64,000 bases of DNA, from NCBI GenBank assembly GCA_032251045.1, contig JAVVEW010000005.1, positions 1 through 64,000 of the forward strand, in the 5' to 3' direction. Position 1 is the stretch's first letter, and each line of letters opens with the position of its first letter. A program made the translations under genes and the position numbers. Below, piece after piece: positions 35,376 to 44,996 of the stretch. This DNA is from JAVVEW01 sp032251045 (GTDB lineage Bacteria; Pseudomonadota; Gammaproteobacteria; Methylococcales; Methylomonadaceae). The notes below the pieces were generated by a model. It was given only the letters and a program-made list of their open reading frames with translations, did not search any database and was not told where the DNA came from.

Positions 35376-36947
35376 ATGATTGACAATTTTTCCCATCTAA
35401 AAAACACCACCGAGGCGGAACTTGCCACCGACACCTGCATTATCGGCGCTGGCGCGGCCGGCATTACCCTGGCCCGAGCGTTGAAAGATACCGGTCGCGA
35501 TATTTTATTGCTGGAATCGGGCGGCAAGGATTTCGACCCGCACATTCAGGATCTGGCCGCCGGCGACAGCATCGGCATGGAGTATTACCCTTTGGCCCGA
35601 TGCCCGGCTGCGCTTTTTTGGCGGCACCACGGCGATTTGGGGCGGGCGCTCGGCGCAGCTGGATACCATCGATTTTCAGCCCAGGCCTTGGGTCACGCAC
35701 AGCGGCTGGCCGTTCGCAAAGGATACGCTTAGCCCCTGGTACCGCCAGGCACAGCGTTTGCTGGACCTGCCACAGCTTTCCGGCAATATTCTACCCGAAG
35801 GCGCAAACGCGCCGGATGCGGTGTTCGACCCTGACCTGATACAAATGGCTTTTTGGCAGTTTGATGAAAAGTTCGAGCGCTTTACTTTGCCGCAATGCCA
35901 GGATCTGGTTAACGCGGCCAATGTCAGGATTCTACTGAACGCCACCGCCATGACCCTGGACAGCAGTGACAATGGTCGGCAAATCACTGAAGTGACCGTA
36001 GGCTCGCTGACCGGCCGACGCACCCGGGTCAGGGCGCGATGTTTTATTCTGGCCACCGGCGGCCTGGAAGTACCGCGCTTGTTATTGAATTCCAAAACCC
36101 AAGCACACCCTGACGGCATCAGCAACCAACATGACCGGGTTGGCCGGTATTTCATGGAGCATCCTCATGCCCGGGGCGGACGCATCATCACCGATGACCC
36201 GGCCCGCTTATTCAAGTCTCTGCCGCGCTTCCGTCGGCACCAGGGTTTGCGTTACGGCATGTTGTTAAGACCCGGCGAAGCGTTGCAAGCGCGGGAAGCG
36301 CTGCTGAACTCCTGTTTTACCCTGGGCGTGCGCCTGAATGAAGGTGAACAACAGCAGTTTTATAAAAATATTTACAATAACTTACGCCATGATCTGTCGC
36401 CAACCGCCTTTGGCCGGGCGATGTGGAAACTGACTAAAAAAGCCTCCACCCTGGTTCAGGATCGATTCGGCGCTGCGTTGAACTTGAGAAAACTGAAGCA
36501 GCCCGGCTCCGGTATCCATGCCGTGATCCGCGCCGAACAGGCACCTAACCCAGACAGTCGGGTGACGGTCAATCCCGAGGCGCGTGATGCCTTAGGGTTG
36601 CCGCGATTAACTCTGGACTGGCAATTCAGCGCTATCGATAAACACAGCGTGACCGGCATGATGGCCGGGTCGAACCCGCCAACTGGTTGGCCGACCGTGA
36701 CCGGCTCTGGCAATTCGATCCTTTGATCAGTAACCACCCGATCGGCGGTTATCATCACATGGGCACCACGCGCATGGCCGATAATCCGCGGCACGGCGTG
36801 GTCGATGCCGAGGGCAAAGTCCACGGCATCGATAACCTGTATATTGCCGGTAGCAGCGTATTTCCCACCGTCGACTGGGCCAATCCAACGCTGACTATTC
36901 TGGCCCTGAGCTTGCGTCTGGCCGAACATTTACGCACTCAGTCCTGA
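35376..36947 (+). pseudogene. GMC oxidoreductase broken by two compensating frameshifts
   Basis: A FAD-dependent glucose-methanol-choline oxidoreductase is spread over two frames. The N-terminal dinucleotide motif TCIIGAGAAGITLARAL lies at residues about 20-36 in the first frame. A shift within CCC at about 35596-35598 moves to the next frame (RLRFFGGTTAIWGGRSAQLD and onward). A second shift at about 36666-36669 within GGG returns to the first frame, giving the C-terminus with catalytic HHMGTTRM and the closing WANPTLTI. The net length is restored, about 523 codons. Either a decayed gene or two homopolymer errors would explain this. The end overlaps convergent alkA by ten bases. Confidence 0.8.
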
Positions 36948-37786
36948 AACGCCCATAAATGTGCGGCAACAAGGCCGCGCCAGGGCGCGAACGGTGCCAG
37001 CCAATCCCGGGCAAACGCCGCATTCACGGCTTCCGGACGTGCCAACAAATGCTGAATGCCGCGCCTGACGCCGGCATCGCCATGCAAACTGCCATCGAGA
37101 TAGCCCAAACCACGCATCAGGCTGTAATTGACCGTCCAAGGACCAATGCCCGGAATGGCCAAAAGCCTCTGCGCCAAGGCTTGAAACTCGGCCTCCGTTG
37201 CCGCCTGTAACACCCACTCGCCGTCAGCCACCAAACGGCTGACCACCGCCAGCGTCATCGCCTTACTGCGGGGAAAACCCACCCCCCTGAATATCTCCTC
37301 AGTCAGTGCGGCAAGACGCGCCGCATCAGGATAACAATACAATCCATCCGGCAAACGCACGCCCGCCGCCCGTATCAGCTTGCGGCGCATCGCCAGCGCC
37401 GCCGGCACACTGATTTGCTGGCTGGTAATGGCCCAGGTCAAAGCTTCGAACGGCGTTGCCGCCAGTGCAATGCGCAAGCCTTGCTGCGCCTGCACCACGC
37501 GCCCCAGCGGCGTAGCCAAAGCCATGCGTTCAAATAGCGCAATCGGCTGTGCCAGCCCCAGCATATTGTCAGCCAGCGTGGTCAATGCCGCATCATCCAT
37601 ATCGCCCGAGACCACCACATCGGTATCGCTGAAATGGAATGCCAGGTACACCGGTCGCCCCTGCCACAGCAAGCCTTTGCGTAAACCTCTGGCGGTGACT
37701 TGCTCGGCCAATGCTTGAGTATCACGGCCATGAAACGCTAAAAACGCTTGGCGACGGTAATCATGCGGCAAATTCCGTTGAATCAT
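36938..37786 (-). CDS. alkA: DNA-3-methyladenine glycosylase II (AlkA-like)
   Basis: This 282-residue HhH-GPD glycosylase removes alkylated bases. The N-terminal AlkA-like region precedes the helix-hairpin-helix LLAIPGIGPWTVNYSLMRGLG near residues 210-230 and the probable catalytic Asp in GDAGVRRGI near residue 245. It is not fused to Ada. The other alkylation-repair gene here, ogt, lies about 10 kb away on the far side of the secretion operon. Confidence 0.88.
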   Translation of the reverse strand: MIQRNLPHDYRRQAFLAFHGRDTQALAEQVTARGLRKGLLWQGRPVYLAFHFSDTDVVVSGDMDDAALTTLADNMLGLAQPIALFERMALATPLGRVVQAQQGLRIALAATPFEALTWAITSQQISVPAALAMRRKLIRAAGVRLPDGLYCYPDAARLAALTEEIFRGVGFPRSKAMTLAVVSRLVADGEWVLQAATEAEFQALAQRLLAIPGIGPWTVNYSLMRGLGYLDGSLHGDAGVRRGIQHLLARPEAVNAAFARDWLAPFAPWRGLVAAHLWAFQD

Positions 37787-38095
37787 GGTAGGTGCTCAAA
37801 ATACTGGCAAGACTACGGGTAAGGTAAGGCTTTGACCGCATGAATGCTATCATAGCGCCTTGTATGGACGTATTCACGGCGTCTTGTTTCCAAGCATTGC
37901 CTGATACGATCCCGCCACCCCACCGGAACGTGCATAATGAGAATGTCTGATAACCCGACCTGCCTGTTGAGCTGGCTTGCCGCCGTTGTTACCATAGCCT
38001 GAAAGGGTTGAAAAATAACGCTTCTCTCCACCAATTAAGCAACTCAACACCAGCAGACGCCTGCCACTCCTAAACCGCCACCCCCTTATTGACTT
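37787..38095. other. Intergenic region upstream of gspE
   Basis: These 309 bases lie between divergent alkA and gspE, so promoters for both should be here. A TTGACC at 37832-37837 has no good -10 at normal spacing. I see no gene, hairpin or repeat I can support. Confidence 0.5.
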
Positions 38096-39790
38096 GTGTC
38101 CAGTTCTTCCCATCAAGCGCTGCTCGATTATCTGATCGACCAACAAAAACTCGCCGCCTCGGAAATTCGCAAGCTGGAACGCTTGCACAGCGCCTCGGTC
38201 ACCGAAACCACGCCGCATTTGCTGATCAAGCTGGGGTTGAGTTCAGAAACCGATATCGCCGATGCGTTCGCGCAGTTGACCGGATTAGCCAAAGTAAGCG
38301 CTGAAGCGTATCCCTTAGAGGCGGTGCTGCCTGAAAGTGTATCGTTGAAATTCTTGCAGCAGCAACATATCGTAGGTCTAGCCCAGGATGATCAGGTCAT
38401 CAGCGTGGCCATGCTCGATCCCACCGACAGCTTCGCCTTGTCCTCCTTGCAACTGGCCACCGGGCAAAAAATCGTACCGAACGTCGGGGTGCTGTCGGAA
38501 ATCGATGCCGCTTTGGAAGTGCAATACGGCGAGGGTCAGTCGCAAATGGATAAATTACTGGCCAACATGGAATCGGAAAATGTCGGCGAGGAAGACCTGG
38601 AACACCTTAAAGACATGGCCAGCGAAGCACCGGTGATCAAAATGGTCAACCTGATTTTGCAAAAAGCCATTGATAACCGGGCCTCGGATATCCACATCGA
38701 GCCATTCGAGCAAAAGCTGAAAGTGCGGCTTAGAATTGACGGTGTGCTGCAGGAAATCGATTCACCGCCTGCAGCATCGGCGGCGGCGGTGTTGTCGCGG
38801 GTGAAAATCATGGCCAAGCTGAATATCGCCGAACGCCGACTGCCTCAGGACGGCCGGATCAAGGTGCAGATGTTGGGCAAGGAGCTGGATCTTCGGGTTT
38901 CGACCATTCCCACACTGTACGGCGAAAGCGTGGTGATCCGCTTGCTGGATAAAGAAACCACGGTGCTGGATTTCAAGGCGTTGGGTTTTTCGGCCACGCA
39001 GCTAGCGCGGTTCAACAGCATTCTGGCCAAGCCGCACGGTATTATTCTGATTACCGGGCCTACCGGCAGCGGTAAATCGACCACGCTTTATACCGCCCTG
39101 AAACAACTGAACACGACGGAGCGAAAAATCATCACTGTGGAAGACCCGGTTGAATATCAATTGGAAGGCATCAACCAGATTCAGGCGAAACCGCAAATCG
39201 GCTTGAATTTTGCCGCCGCGCTGCGGTCTATTGTCCGGCAAGACCCGGACGTGATCATGATCGGCGAAATGCGCGACCTGGAAACCGCGCGCATTGCCGT
39301 TCAGTCCGCGTTAACCGGGCATTTGGTGTTATCGACCTTGCACACCAACGACGCCGCCGGCGGCGTGACCCGCTTGCAGGACATGGGCCTTGAAGAATAT
39401 CTGCTCAGTTCCACGGTCAACGGTATTCTGGCGCAGCGGCTGGTGCGTAAACTGTGTCCGGATTGCAAAACCCACGAGCCGGTACCCGAGACCATGGCCA
39501 GGGAAATGCAGCTTCGGCGTTTGCAACCTGAGGGAGAGTTGCTCTGGTTCCACGCCCAAGGCTGCGCCAAATGTCATGGCTTGGGTTATCGGGGACGAAT
39601 GGCGATTGTCGAATTTTTAGTGATGACCGATCCGATTCGCAAGCTGATTATGACCCACGCCGAAGCCGGCGACATTCAGAAACTGGCCATCGAACAGGGC
39701 ATGCTCAGGCTTTATGAAGACGGCCTGAGCAAGGCCCTGGCCGGTTCGACCACGCTGGACGAAGTCCTTAGAGTGACCACGGAGAATTAA
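38096..39790 (+). CDS. gspE: Type II secretion ATPase GspE
   Basis: This 564-residue secretion ATPase powers pseudopilus assembly at the inner membrane. The N-terminal domain (about 1-150) should bind GspL. The RecA-like domain has Walker A GPTGSGKST near residue 321, an Asp box, Walker B VIMIGEMRD near 395, and the tetracysteine zinc site with CPDC (about 454) and CAKC (about 490). The start is a GTG with no clear ribosome-binding site; the first in-frame ATG would delete part of the N-terminal domain. Its stop overlaps the gspF start by one base. Confidence 0.96.
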   Translation: MSSSSHQALLDYLIDQQKLAASEIRKLERLHSASVTETTPHLLIKLGLSSETDIADAFAQLTGLAKVSAEAYPLEAVLPESVSLKFLQQQHIVGLAQDDQVISVAMLDPTDSFALSSLQLATGQKIVPNVGVLSEIDAALEVQYGEGQSQMDKLLANMESENVGEEDLEHLKDMASEAPVIKMVNLILQKAIDNRASDIHIEPFEQKLKVRLRIDGVLQEIDSPPAASAAAVLSRVKIMAKLNIAERRLPQDGRIKVQMLGKELDLRVSTIPTLYGESVVIRLLDKETTVLDFKALGFSATQLARFNSILAKPHGIILITGPTGSGKSTTLYTALKQLNTTERKIITVEDPVEYQLEGINQIQAKPQIGLNFAAALRSIVRQDPDVIMIGEMRDLETARIAVQSALTGHLVLSTLHTNDAAGGVTRLQDMGLEEYLLSSTVNGILAQRLVRKLCPDCKTHEPVPETMAREMQLRRLQPEGELLWFHAQGCAKCHGLGYRGRMAIVEFLVMTDPIRKLIMTHAEAGDIQKLAIEQGMLRLYEDGLSKALAGSTTLDEVLRVTTEN

Positions 39791-41001
39791 TGACCTTGTT
39801 CGCCTATAAAGCCATGTCCGGCGCGGAAATTGAGGAAGGTTTTGTTGATGCCGCCGACAATGCCACGGCGCTGGCCCGTTTGCAGGCGCAGGGTTTGCTG
39901 ATCCTGGAGCTTAAGCCGTCACGCGGCCGCACGTTTTTGGGCATCTCGCTGGGCGCTTCCGGGTTTCGCCTGAAACACAAAGACCTGATGTTGTTCACCG
40001 GGGAATTGGCGACCTTGCTGGAATCCGGCCTGCCGCTGGACAAATCGCTGCTGGTGTTGATCGATCTGGCTGACAGCAATGCCAAGCTGGCTGAGATGAT
40101 CGCCAGAGTATTGAATGAGGTCAAAGGCGGTCGCTCGTTGGCTGATGCCCTGCAAAATCAGGGCGTCTTCTCCCGGTTTTATTTGAACATGATCCGTGCC
40201 GGTGAAGCAGGCGGCAATTTAGGCGGTGTCTTGGCCCGGTTGGCCGATTATCTGGAGCGCGCCAAGGAATTGCGTGATACCGTCGCCACTGCCCTGATTT
40301 ATCCAGCGATTTTGCTGGTAATGTCGCTGGCGTCACTGTTTGTCATGTTGACGTATGTGGTGCCGCAGTTTCAGGAAATGTTCGACAGCGCCGGTCAAGA
40401 ATTGCCCGTGCCCACGCAAATCGTGGTCGCGCTGGCCGACGGGCTGCAAAGCTGGGGCTGGCTGTTACCGGTGCTGGCGATTGGGATCAGCGTCTATTTT
40501 CAGCGCCAATATCAGGACGAACAACGGCGCCGCATCTGGGATGGTCGCTGGCTGAAACTGCCGCTGTTAGGCGTGTTGCTGCGCAATATGGAAACCGCCA
40601 ACTTTGCCCGCACCCTGGGCACTTTGCTAAGCAATGGCGTGTCCATTCTCAATGCCCTGGCCATTGCCAAGGAAACCGTCGGCAACCGGCTGATTGCCAG
40701 TGCCCTGGCCGATGCCGAAGAACGCCTGAAACGCGGTAAACCGATGTCAGATGCCCTGATCGCCGAAGACATCTTGCCGAAACTGGCCACACAGATGATT
40801 CGCATGGGCGAGGAAACCGGGCGTCTGGAAGAAATGTTGCAACGTGTGGCGGTTATTTATGACAAGCAATTGAAAATCGCCATTCAGCGCTTGCTGGCGC
40901 TGCTGGAGCCGGTGTTGATTATCGGTCTGGGCTTGTTGATTGGCGGTATTATTGTGTCCATTCTGCTGGCCATTTTGAGTGTCAATGATTTAGCTTTATG
41001 A
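39790..41001 (+). CDS. gspF: Type II secretion inner-membrane protein GspF
   Basis: This 403-residue polytopic platform protein has two homologous helical cytoplasmic domains (LLESGLPLDKSLLVL, then LLSNGVSILNALAIA) and three transmembrane helices. It ends with LIGGIIVSILLAILSVNDLAL. GspF anchors the secretion ATPase and pseudopilus machinery. It overlaps gspE by one base and precedes gspG by seven. Confidence 0.96.
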   Translation: MTLFAYKAMSGAEIEEGFVDAADNATALARLQAQGLLILELKPSRGRTFLGISLGASGFRLKHKDLMLFTGELATLLESGLPLDKSLLVLIDLADSNAKLAEMIARVLNEVKGGRSLADALQNQGVFSRFYLNMIRAGEAGGNLGGVLARLADYLERAKELRDTVATALIYPAILLVMSLASLFVMLTYVVPQFQEMFDSAGQELPVPTQIVVALADGLQSWGWLLPVLAIGISVYFQRQYQDEQRRRIWDGRWLKLPLLGVLLRNMETANFARTLGTLLSNGVSILNALAIAKETVGNRLIASALADAEERLKRGKPMSDALIAEDILPKLATQMIRMGEETGRLEEMLQRVAVIYDKQLKIAIQRLLALLEPVLIIGLGLLIGGIIVSILLAILSVNDLAL

Positions 41002-41008
41002 GGATAAG

Positions 41009-41437
41009 ATGAAACTGATGCAGATACGTAATGTCAATGGCTTCACATTACTGGAATTGTTAGTGGTGCTGGGCATTATTGCCTTGCTGGCCGGCATTGT
41101 CGGGCCGCAAGTGATGAAGCACATGAGCACCTCGAAAACCCGAGCCGCGCAAGTCCAGATCGAAGACTTATCAGCGGCGCTGGATATGTACAAGCTCGAT
41201 GTTGGCCGTTATCCCACCCCTGAACAAGGCTTGTCGGCACTGGTGGAAAAACCCCAGGATTCCGAACGCTGGAACGGGCCTTATCTGCGTAAAAACAAAG
41301 TCCCTAAAGATCCTTGGCTGAACGACTATGTGTACCGTCAGCCGGGCGAACACGGCGCGTTTGACCTGTACTCGTTAGGTGCCGATGGCAACGAAGGCGG
41401 CGAAGGCGAAGACCAGGACGTGGTTAGCTGGCAGTGA
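41009..41437 (+). CDS. gspG: Major pseudopilin GspG
   Basis: This 142-residue prepilin has the type IV leader cleavage site G|FTLLEL (after residue about 11), a hydrophobic assembly helix (LVVLGIIALLAGIVGPQV), and the GspG C-terminal region with YPTPEQGLSALVEKP and DPWLNDYVYRQPGEHG. The acidic end (DGNEGGEGEDQD) likely holds the calcium site. GspG is the main pseudopilus subunit. The prepilin peptidase gspO/pilD is not in this window. Confidence 0.97.
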   Translation: MKLMQIRNVNGFTLLELLVVLGIIALLAGIVGPQVMKHMSTSKTRAAQVQIEDLSAALDMYKLDVGRYPTPEQGLSALVEKPQDSERWNGPYLRKNKVPKDPWLNDYVYRQPGEHGAFDLYSLGADGNEGGEGEDQDVVSWQ

Positions 41438-41883
41438 AACCTGCGCATGGCTTCACATTGCTCGAACTGACCGTGGTGCTGGTGATCATGGTGCTGGCGC
41501 TGGGGCTGGTCGGACTGAATATCAACAGCGGTCAAAGCACCACCGCACTGAAGGCGGCGGTACGGTCGCTGACCGCCCAGCTGCGCCATGCCCGCACCCT
41601 GGCCATGTTGGAGCGACGCGAAACCACCTTGACCCTGGATCTGGAACATAATGAATATTGGCTGGATGACGGCTCGGGTGCGCACGCCCTGGATGCCGCC
41701 ATTGGCTTGACCCTGGACACCGCGCAACAAGAACAATACAGTGCCAGCCAAGCCGGTTTCCGCTTTTTCCCGGACGGCTCGGCCAGCGGCGGACGCATCA
41801 CCCTGAACAATGACAGCGGCGTCTGGCACATTGATATCAGCTGGCTGACCGGGCGCATCGCGGCGCGCATGCCTCATGCGTAA
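41434..41883 (+). CDS. gspH: Minor pseudopilin GspH
   Basis: This 149-residue protein has the prepilin site G|FTLLELTVVLVIMVLALGL. The remainder matches GspH-type minor pseudopilins (LRHARTLAMLERRETTLTLD, and a C-terminal VWHIDISWLTGRI). The start is a GTG that overlaps the gspG stop, so translation is coupled. It is probably a minor subunit near the pseudopilus base or tip. Confidence 0.92.
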   Translation: MKPAHGFTLLELTVVLVIMVLALGLVGLNINSGQSTTALKAAVRSLTAQLRHARTLAMLERRETTLTLDLEHNEYWLDDGSGAHALDAAIGLTLDTAQQEQYSASQAGFRFFPDGSASGGRITLNNDSGVWHIDISWLTGRIAARMPHA

Positions 41884-42310
41884 CACTAAAGCAACCCTCC
41901 ACAGCGGTGCCATGCGCGCAGATGCCCTAACACACGGCTTCTCGCTACTGGAAATGGTAGTGGCTTTTGCCATTATGGGCTTGGCGTTGAGTATGCTGCT
42001 GGCCATTTTTTCGCGCAATGTCAGGCAGGCGCAGATTGCCGAGGACTATGTCAATGCCACACAACTGGCGCAAAGTCTACTGGCGCGGGTCGGTCATGAA
42101 TGGCCCCTGCAAGACAGTGATTTCAGCGGCGTCGAGCTGGAACGATATCACTGGCGGGTGCTGATGCAGCCGGATTTACTCGAACAGCTTCCAGCCAGCC
42201 TTAATGCGCGTGACGTGATACCGTTGCGAGTGATGATCCGCGTACAATTTGGCGATGATATGACCCAGCCACGCGAAGTGTATCTGGAAACCCTGCGCCT
42301 GCGTTCGTGA
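41876..42310 (+). CDS. gspI: Minor pseudopilin GspI
   Basis: This 144-residue protein has a longer leader before the prepilin site G|FSLLEMVVAFAIMGLALSML, then NATQLAQSLLARVG, which is typical of GspI. GspI with J and K forms the pseudopilus tip. It overlaps gspH by eight bases and gspJ by one. Confidence 0.9.
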   Translation: MRNTKATLHSGAMRADALTHGFSLLEMVVAFAIMGLALSMLLAIFSRNVRQAQIAEDYVNATQLAQSLLARVGHEWPLQDSDFSGVELERYHWRVLMQPDLLEQLPASLNARDVIPLRVMIRVQFGDDMTQPREVYLETLRLRS

Positions 42311-42987
42311 TGTTCAAGCGCGAGGGTTTCACCTTAGTGGAAGTGCTGCTGGCCATGGCCTTGCTCAGCCTGGTCATGGTTTTACTGTTGGCCAGCCTGT
42401 CCATTTCAATACGCAGCTGGGATGGCGGCGAGCGCAAACTCGACGCAGTCAGCGAGGCGGCGGCATTCAGCCGCTTCTGGTTACGGCATGTCGCGCAAGC
42501 CCAACCGCTTTGGCAAGCCAGCGCGGACAATGGCGTGCAAGCCGGGGGGGCGAGTAACCGTTCTCCTGAGGGCTTTTCCTTTCAAGGCGATAGCGCTTTT
42601 CTGCAATTCGCCGCCTGGTTGCCGGACAGCGCCGCCCGCCCCGGCCCGCACTGGTTCCAGGTTGCCATCAGCCAGGAAAATAACCACCACAACCTGACCG
42701 TTGCCGTCAAACCCTTCGACCCACCGCCCGACGGTGGCGAATGGCCCTGGGATAGCGTAATTCTGGTCGATGATATTCAAGACTTCGCCTTGCGTTATTT
42801 TGGCGGCGACCGCCCGGGCGAGCCACCCTACTGGCAAACGCTGTGGCAAGATAAAATCGAATTACCGCAACTGGTCGGCGTCAGTTGGCTGGGCGCCGAT
42901 GGCCTGGCGCACCCGGAACTGGTGATTCGCCTGCGCAATGCCGAACCCACAGCAGAGGATGCCCGCAGTGCCGATGATGCCCCGTAA
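42310..42987 (+). CDS. gspJ: Minor pseudopilin GspJ
   Basis: This protein of about 225 residues has the prepilin site G|FTLVEVLLAMALLSLVMVLLL. The GspJ-type C-terminal region includes FQGDSAFLQFAAWLP and LVDDIQDFALRYFG. I use the ATG at 42310, whose first base overlaps the gspI stop; a GTG at 42307 precedes it. A run of seven guanines near 42544 is a possible slippage site. It belongs to the tip complex with GspI and GspK. Confidence 0.9.
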   Translation: MFKREGFTLVEVLLAMALLSLVMVLLLASLSISIRSWDGGERKLDAVSEAAAFSRFWLRHVAQAQPLWQASADNGVQAGGASNRSPEGFSFQGDSAFLQFAAWLPDSAARPGPHWFQVAISQENNHHNLTVAVKPFDPPPDGGEWPWDSVILVDDIQDFALRYFGGDRPGEPPYWQTLWQDKIELPQLVGVSWLGADGLAHPELVIRLRNAEPTAEDARSADDAP

Positions 42988-43918
42988 ACAACACGGCGTC
43001 GCCCTGGTACTGGTGTTATGGCTGGTCGGTTTGATGACACTGATGGCCGGCGCCTTCACCCTGACCACACGCCGGGAGACGGCATCGGTCAGCTACCTGA
43101 CCGGCCAGGCACGCGCCGAGGCGGCCGCCGAAGCGGGCGTGTTCTGGGCGCAAGTGATGTTAAGCGCCGAGGAGCCGGAACGCTGGGACACCGATGGACG
43201 ACCTTACGCACTGACCTTCGGCGACGCGCAACTGATGGTTCGGATTTTTGCCGAGGCCGGTAAAATCGACCTCAACCATGCCGACGAATGGCTCATCAGC
43301 CAGTTAATGACCCTGGTTGAACTGGATCTGGCCAGCCAGCAGGCCCTGACCAGTGCTATCATGGACTGGCGTGACCCCGATGACAACAGCCGCCCTAATG
43401 GCGCTGAACGTGAAGCGTATCTGCAAGCCGGACGCGCTCAGGGGCCAGGCAACCGGCCATTCAGCACTGTGCGCGAATTGCAACAGGTGCTCGGTATGGA
43501 TGCACGGCTGTTTCAGCAGCTCAGCCCTTGGTTCACCGTGTACTCCGGGCAGGCCAAGCCCACGCTCGATCTGGTCGCAGAACCACTGCGCTCCATGCTC
43601 AGCGAGGCCCCTGCCGAGGCAGACGCCCCAGCCGCGCCACCGCCGCCTCCCGGCACTGCGCAATCGTTTCTGGATCTGGCGCAAGCGGCGCGTAGCGTGC
43701 AACAAACCAGCGGCGACAATACCGACCGAGCGGTACTGACCATCGCCGTGCAAGCGCGCATGCCCGATGGCCTGGCTACCACGCTGGGCACTGTGGTCAA
43801 ACCTGATCAAAATACGCAACACCTTTACCAAACCCTGGAATGGCGCATTGACGCTGCTCAGGATCAAGCCTTATTTGGCCCGGAACTGACCGATTATGCA
43901 ACTGGATACGCAGATTAA
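42974..43918 (+). CDS. gspK: Pseudopilin tip protein GspK
   Basis: This protein of about 314 residues has the prepilin site G|VALVLVLWLVGLMTLMAGAF and the GspK alpha-domain (GKIDLNHADEWLISQLM, DWRDPDDNSRPNGAE, REAYLQAGRAQGPGNRPFSTVRELQQVLGMD). GspK caps the pseudopilus. The start is uncertain; the ATG pair at 42974/42977 gives a normal leader with short overlap, while an ATG at 42938 adds 12 residues and would overlap gspJ more. It overlaps gspL by about 23 bases. Confidence 0.92.
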   Translation: MMPRKQHGVALVLVLWLVGLMTLMAGAFTLTTRRETASVSYLTGQARAEAAAEAGVFWAQVMLSAEEPERWDTDGRPYALTFGDAQLMVRIFAEAGKIDLNHADEWLISQLMTLVELDLASQQALTSAIMDWRDPDDNSRPNGAEREAYLQAGRAQGPGNRPFSTVRELQQVLGMDARLFQQLSPWFTVYSGQAKPTLDLVAEPLRSMLSEAPAEADAPAAPPPPPGTAQSFLDLAQAARSVQQTSGDNTDRAVLTIAVQARMPDGLATTLGTVVKPDQNTQHLYQTLEWRIDAAQDQALFGPELTDYATGYAD

Positions 43919-44996
43919 CCTGGATGTCGCCGCATTCTGGCGATGGTGGCGCAATGAGCTTGCCTTTCTGGTGCCAGAGCGACTGCGCGCCTGGCTGGAC
44001 GACCGGGCAGGCGTGATCGTGATTACCCTGCAAGACGAGCAACTAACCGTACAGGGCTATCATCGCCAGCAACAGCAGCTGATCGGACATTACTACCCCG
44101 CCTCCGGCACCGCTATTGCACAATTGCTCAGCACACTGGACGACCAACCGCTGTGGCGGCAAGCGCCACTGGGCTTGCGTCTGCCTGGCAGCGCGGTACT
44201 GTGCAAATCCATCACCGTACCTAAAGCCGCGCAAGCACATTTGCAGCAACTGCTAGATTATGAACTGGATCGTTTAACGCCCTTCACCAGCGAACAGGTT
44301 TACTATGCCTATCAGGCCGCACCCGCCCAGGCGGGCGCGGATCAGCTTGATGTCACGTTACTGATCAGCCCAAAAAGTCGCCTGGAATCGTTGCTCGGCG
44401 AATTCAAAACACAAGGCCGCGCCTTATCCTGGATTGACAGCACCGCCCTGCCCAGCCATGCCGAACAAGGCCCACCCCGCTATAATCTACTACCCTTGGC
44501 GGAACAACAAAGCCTGCCACTATTACCCAAGCTGGTACAGTTGGCGCTGACGCTGACACTACTGATTCTGCTCACCGGTCTGTTAGTGCTGCCATTACGC
44601 TGGCAACAAGCGCAGGTTGAAGCCCTGGAACAGCAACTCAAAACCCTGGCCAGCGAAGCGCAACAGGTTGAAGCGCAAGAACTGGCCATGACCAAACTGG
44701 TAGAACATACCCAACAACTGCTTGCCAAGAAACATCACCAACCCTCCGCGTTGGCGGTGCTGGACTCGCTCAGCCAGCTTATCAATGACGACACCTGGCT
44801 GACTTATTTTCAGTACCGCAATGGCCGAGTGCAGTTTCAAGGACAATCCCCGCAAGCATCCCGTTTAATTGCCATGCTGGAAAACGCGCCCTGGTTCAAG
44901 GATGTCAGTTTCGCCTCGCCGGTCAATCAAGACATTCGCACCGGCCTGGAACGTTTTCAGATCAACGCTCAACTCACCCTCCCCCCTTCAGAATGA
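43896..44996 (+). CDS. gspL: Type II secretion protein GspL
   Basis: This 366-residue protein has an N-terminal ASKHA-like cytoplasmic domain (about 1-200, LQQLLDYELDRLTPFTSEQVYYAYQ), one transmembrane helix near 211-230 (LVQLALTLTLLILLTGLLVLP), a coiled coil and a periplasmic PilN/GspL-like domain. It links GspE to the inner-membrane platform. The PilN-like second half resembles type IV pilus parts. It overlaps the next gene by four bases. Confidence 0.9.
   Translation: MQLDTQINLDVAAFWRWWRNELAFLVPERLRAWLDDRAGVIVITLQDEQLTVQGYHRQQQQLIGHYYPASGTAIAQLLSTLDDQPLWRQAPLGLRLPGSAVLCKSITVPKAAQAHLQQLLDYELDRLTPFTSEQVYYAYQAAPAQAGADQLDVTLLISPKSRLESLLGEFKTQGRALSWIDSTALPSHAEQGPPRYNLLPLAEQQSLPLLPKLVQLALTLTLLILLTGLLVLPLRWQQAQVEALEQQLKTLASEAQQVEAQELAMTKLVEHTQQLLAKKHHQPSALAVLDSLSQLINDDTWLTYFQYRNGRVQFQGQSPQASRLIAMLENAPWFKDVSFASPVNQDIRTGLERFQINAQLTLPPSE

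Noticed and set aside
41338..42018. Minus-strand open frame of 226 residues across gspG-gspI
   Set aside because: Antisense to three conserved pseudopilin genes with no known motif.
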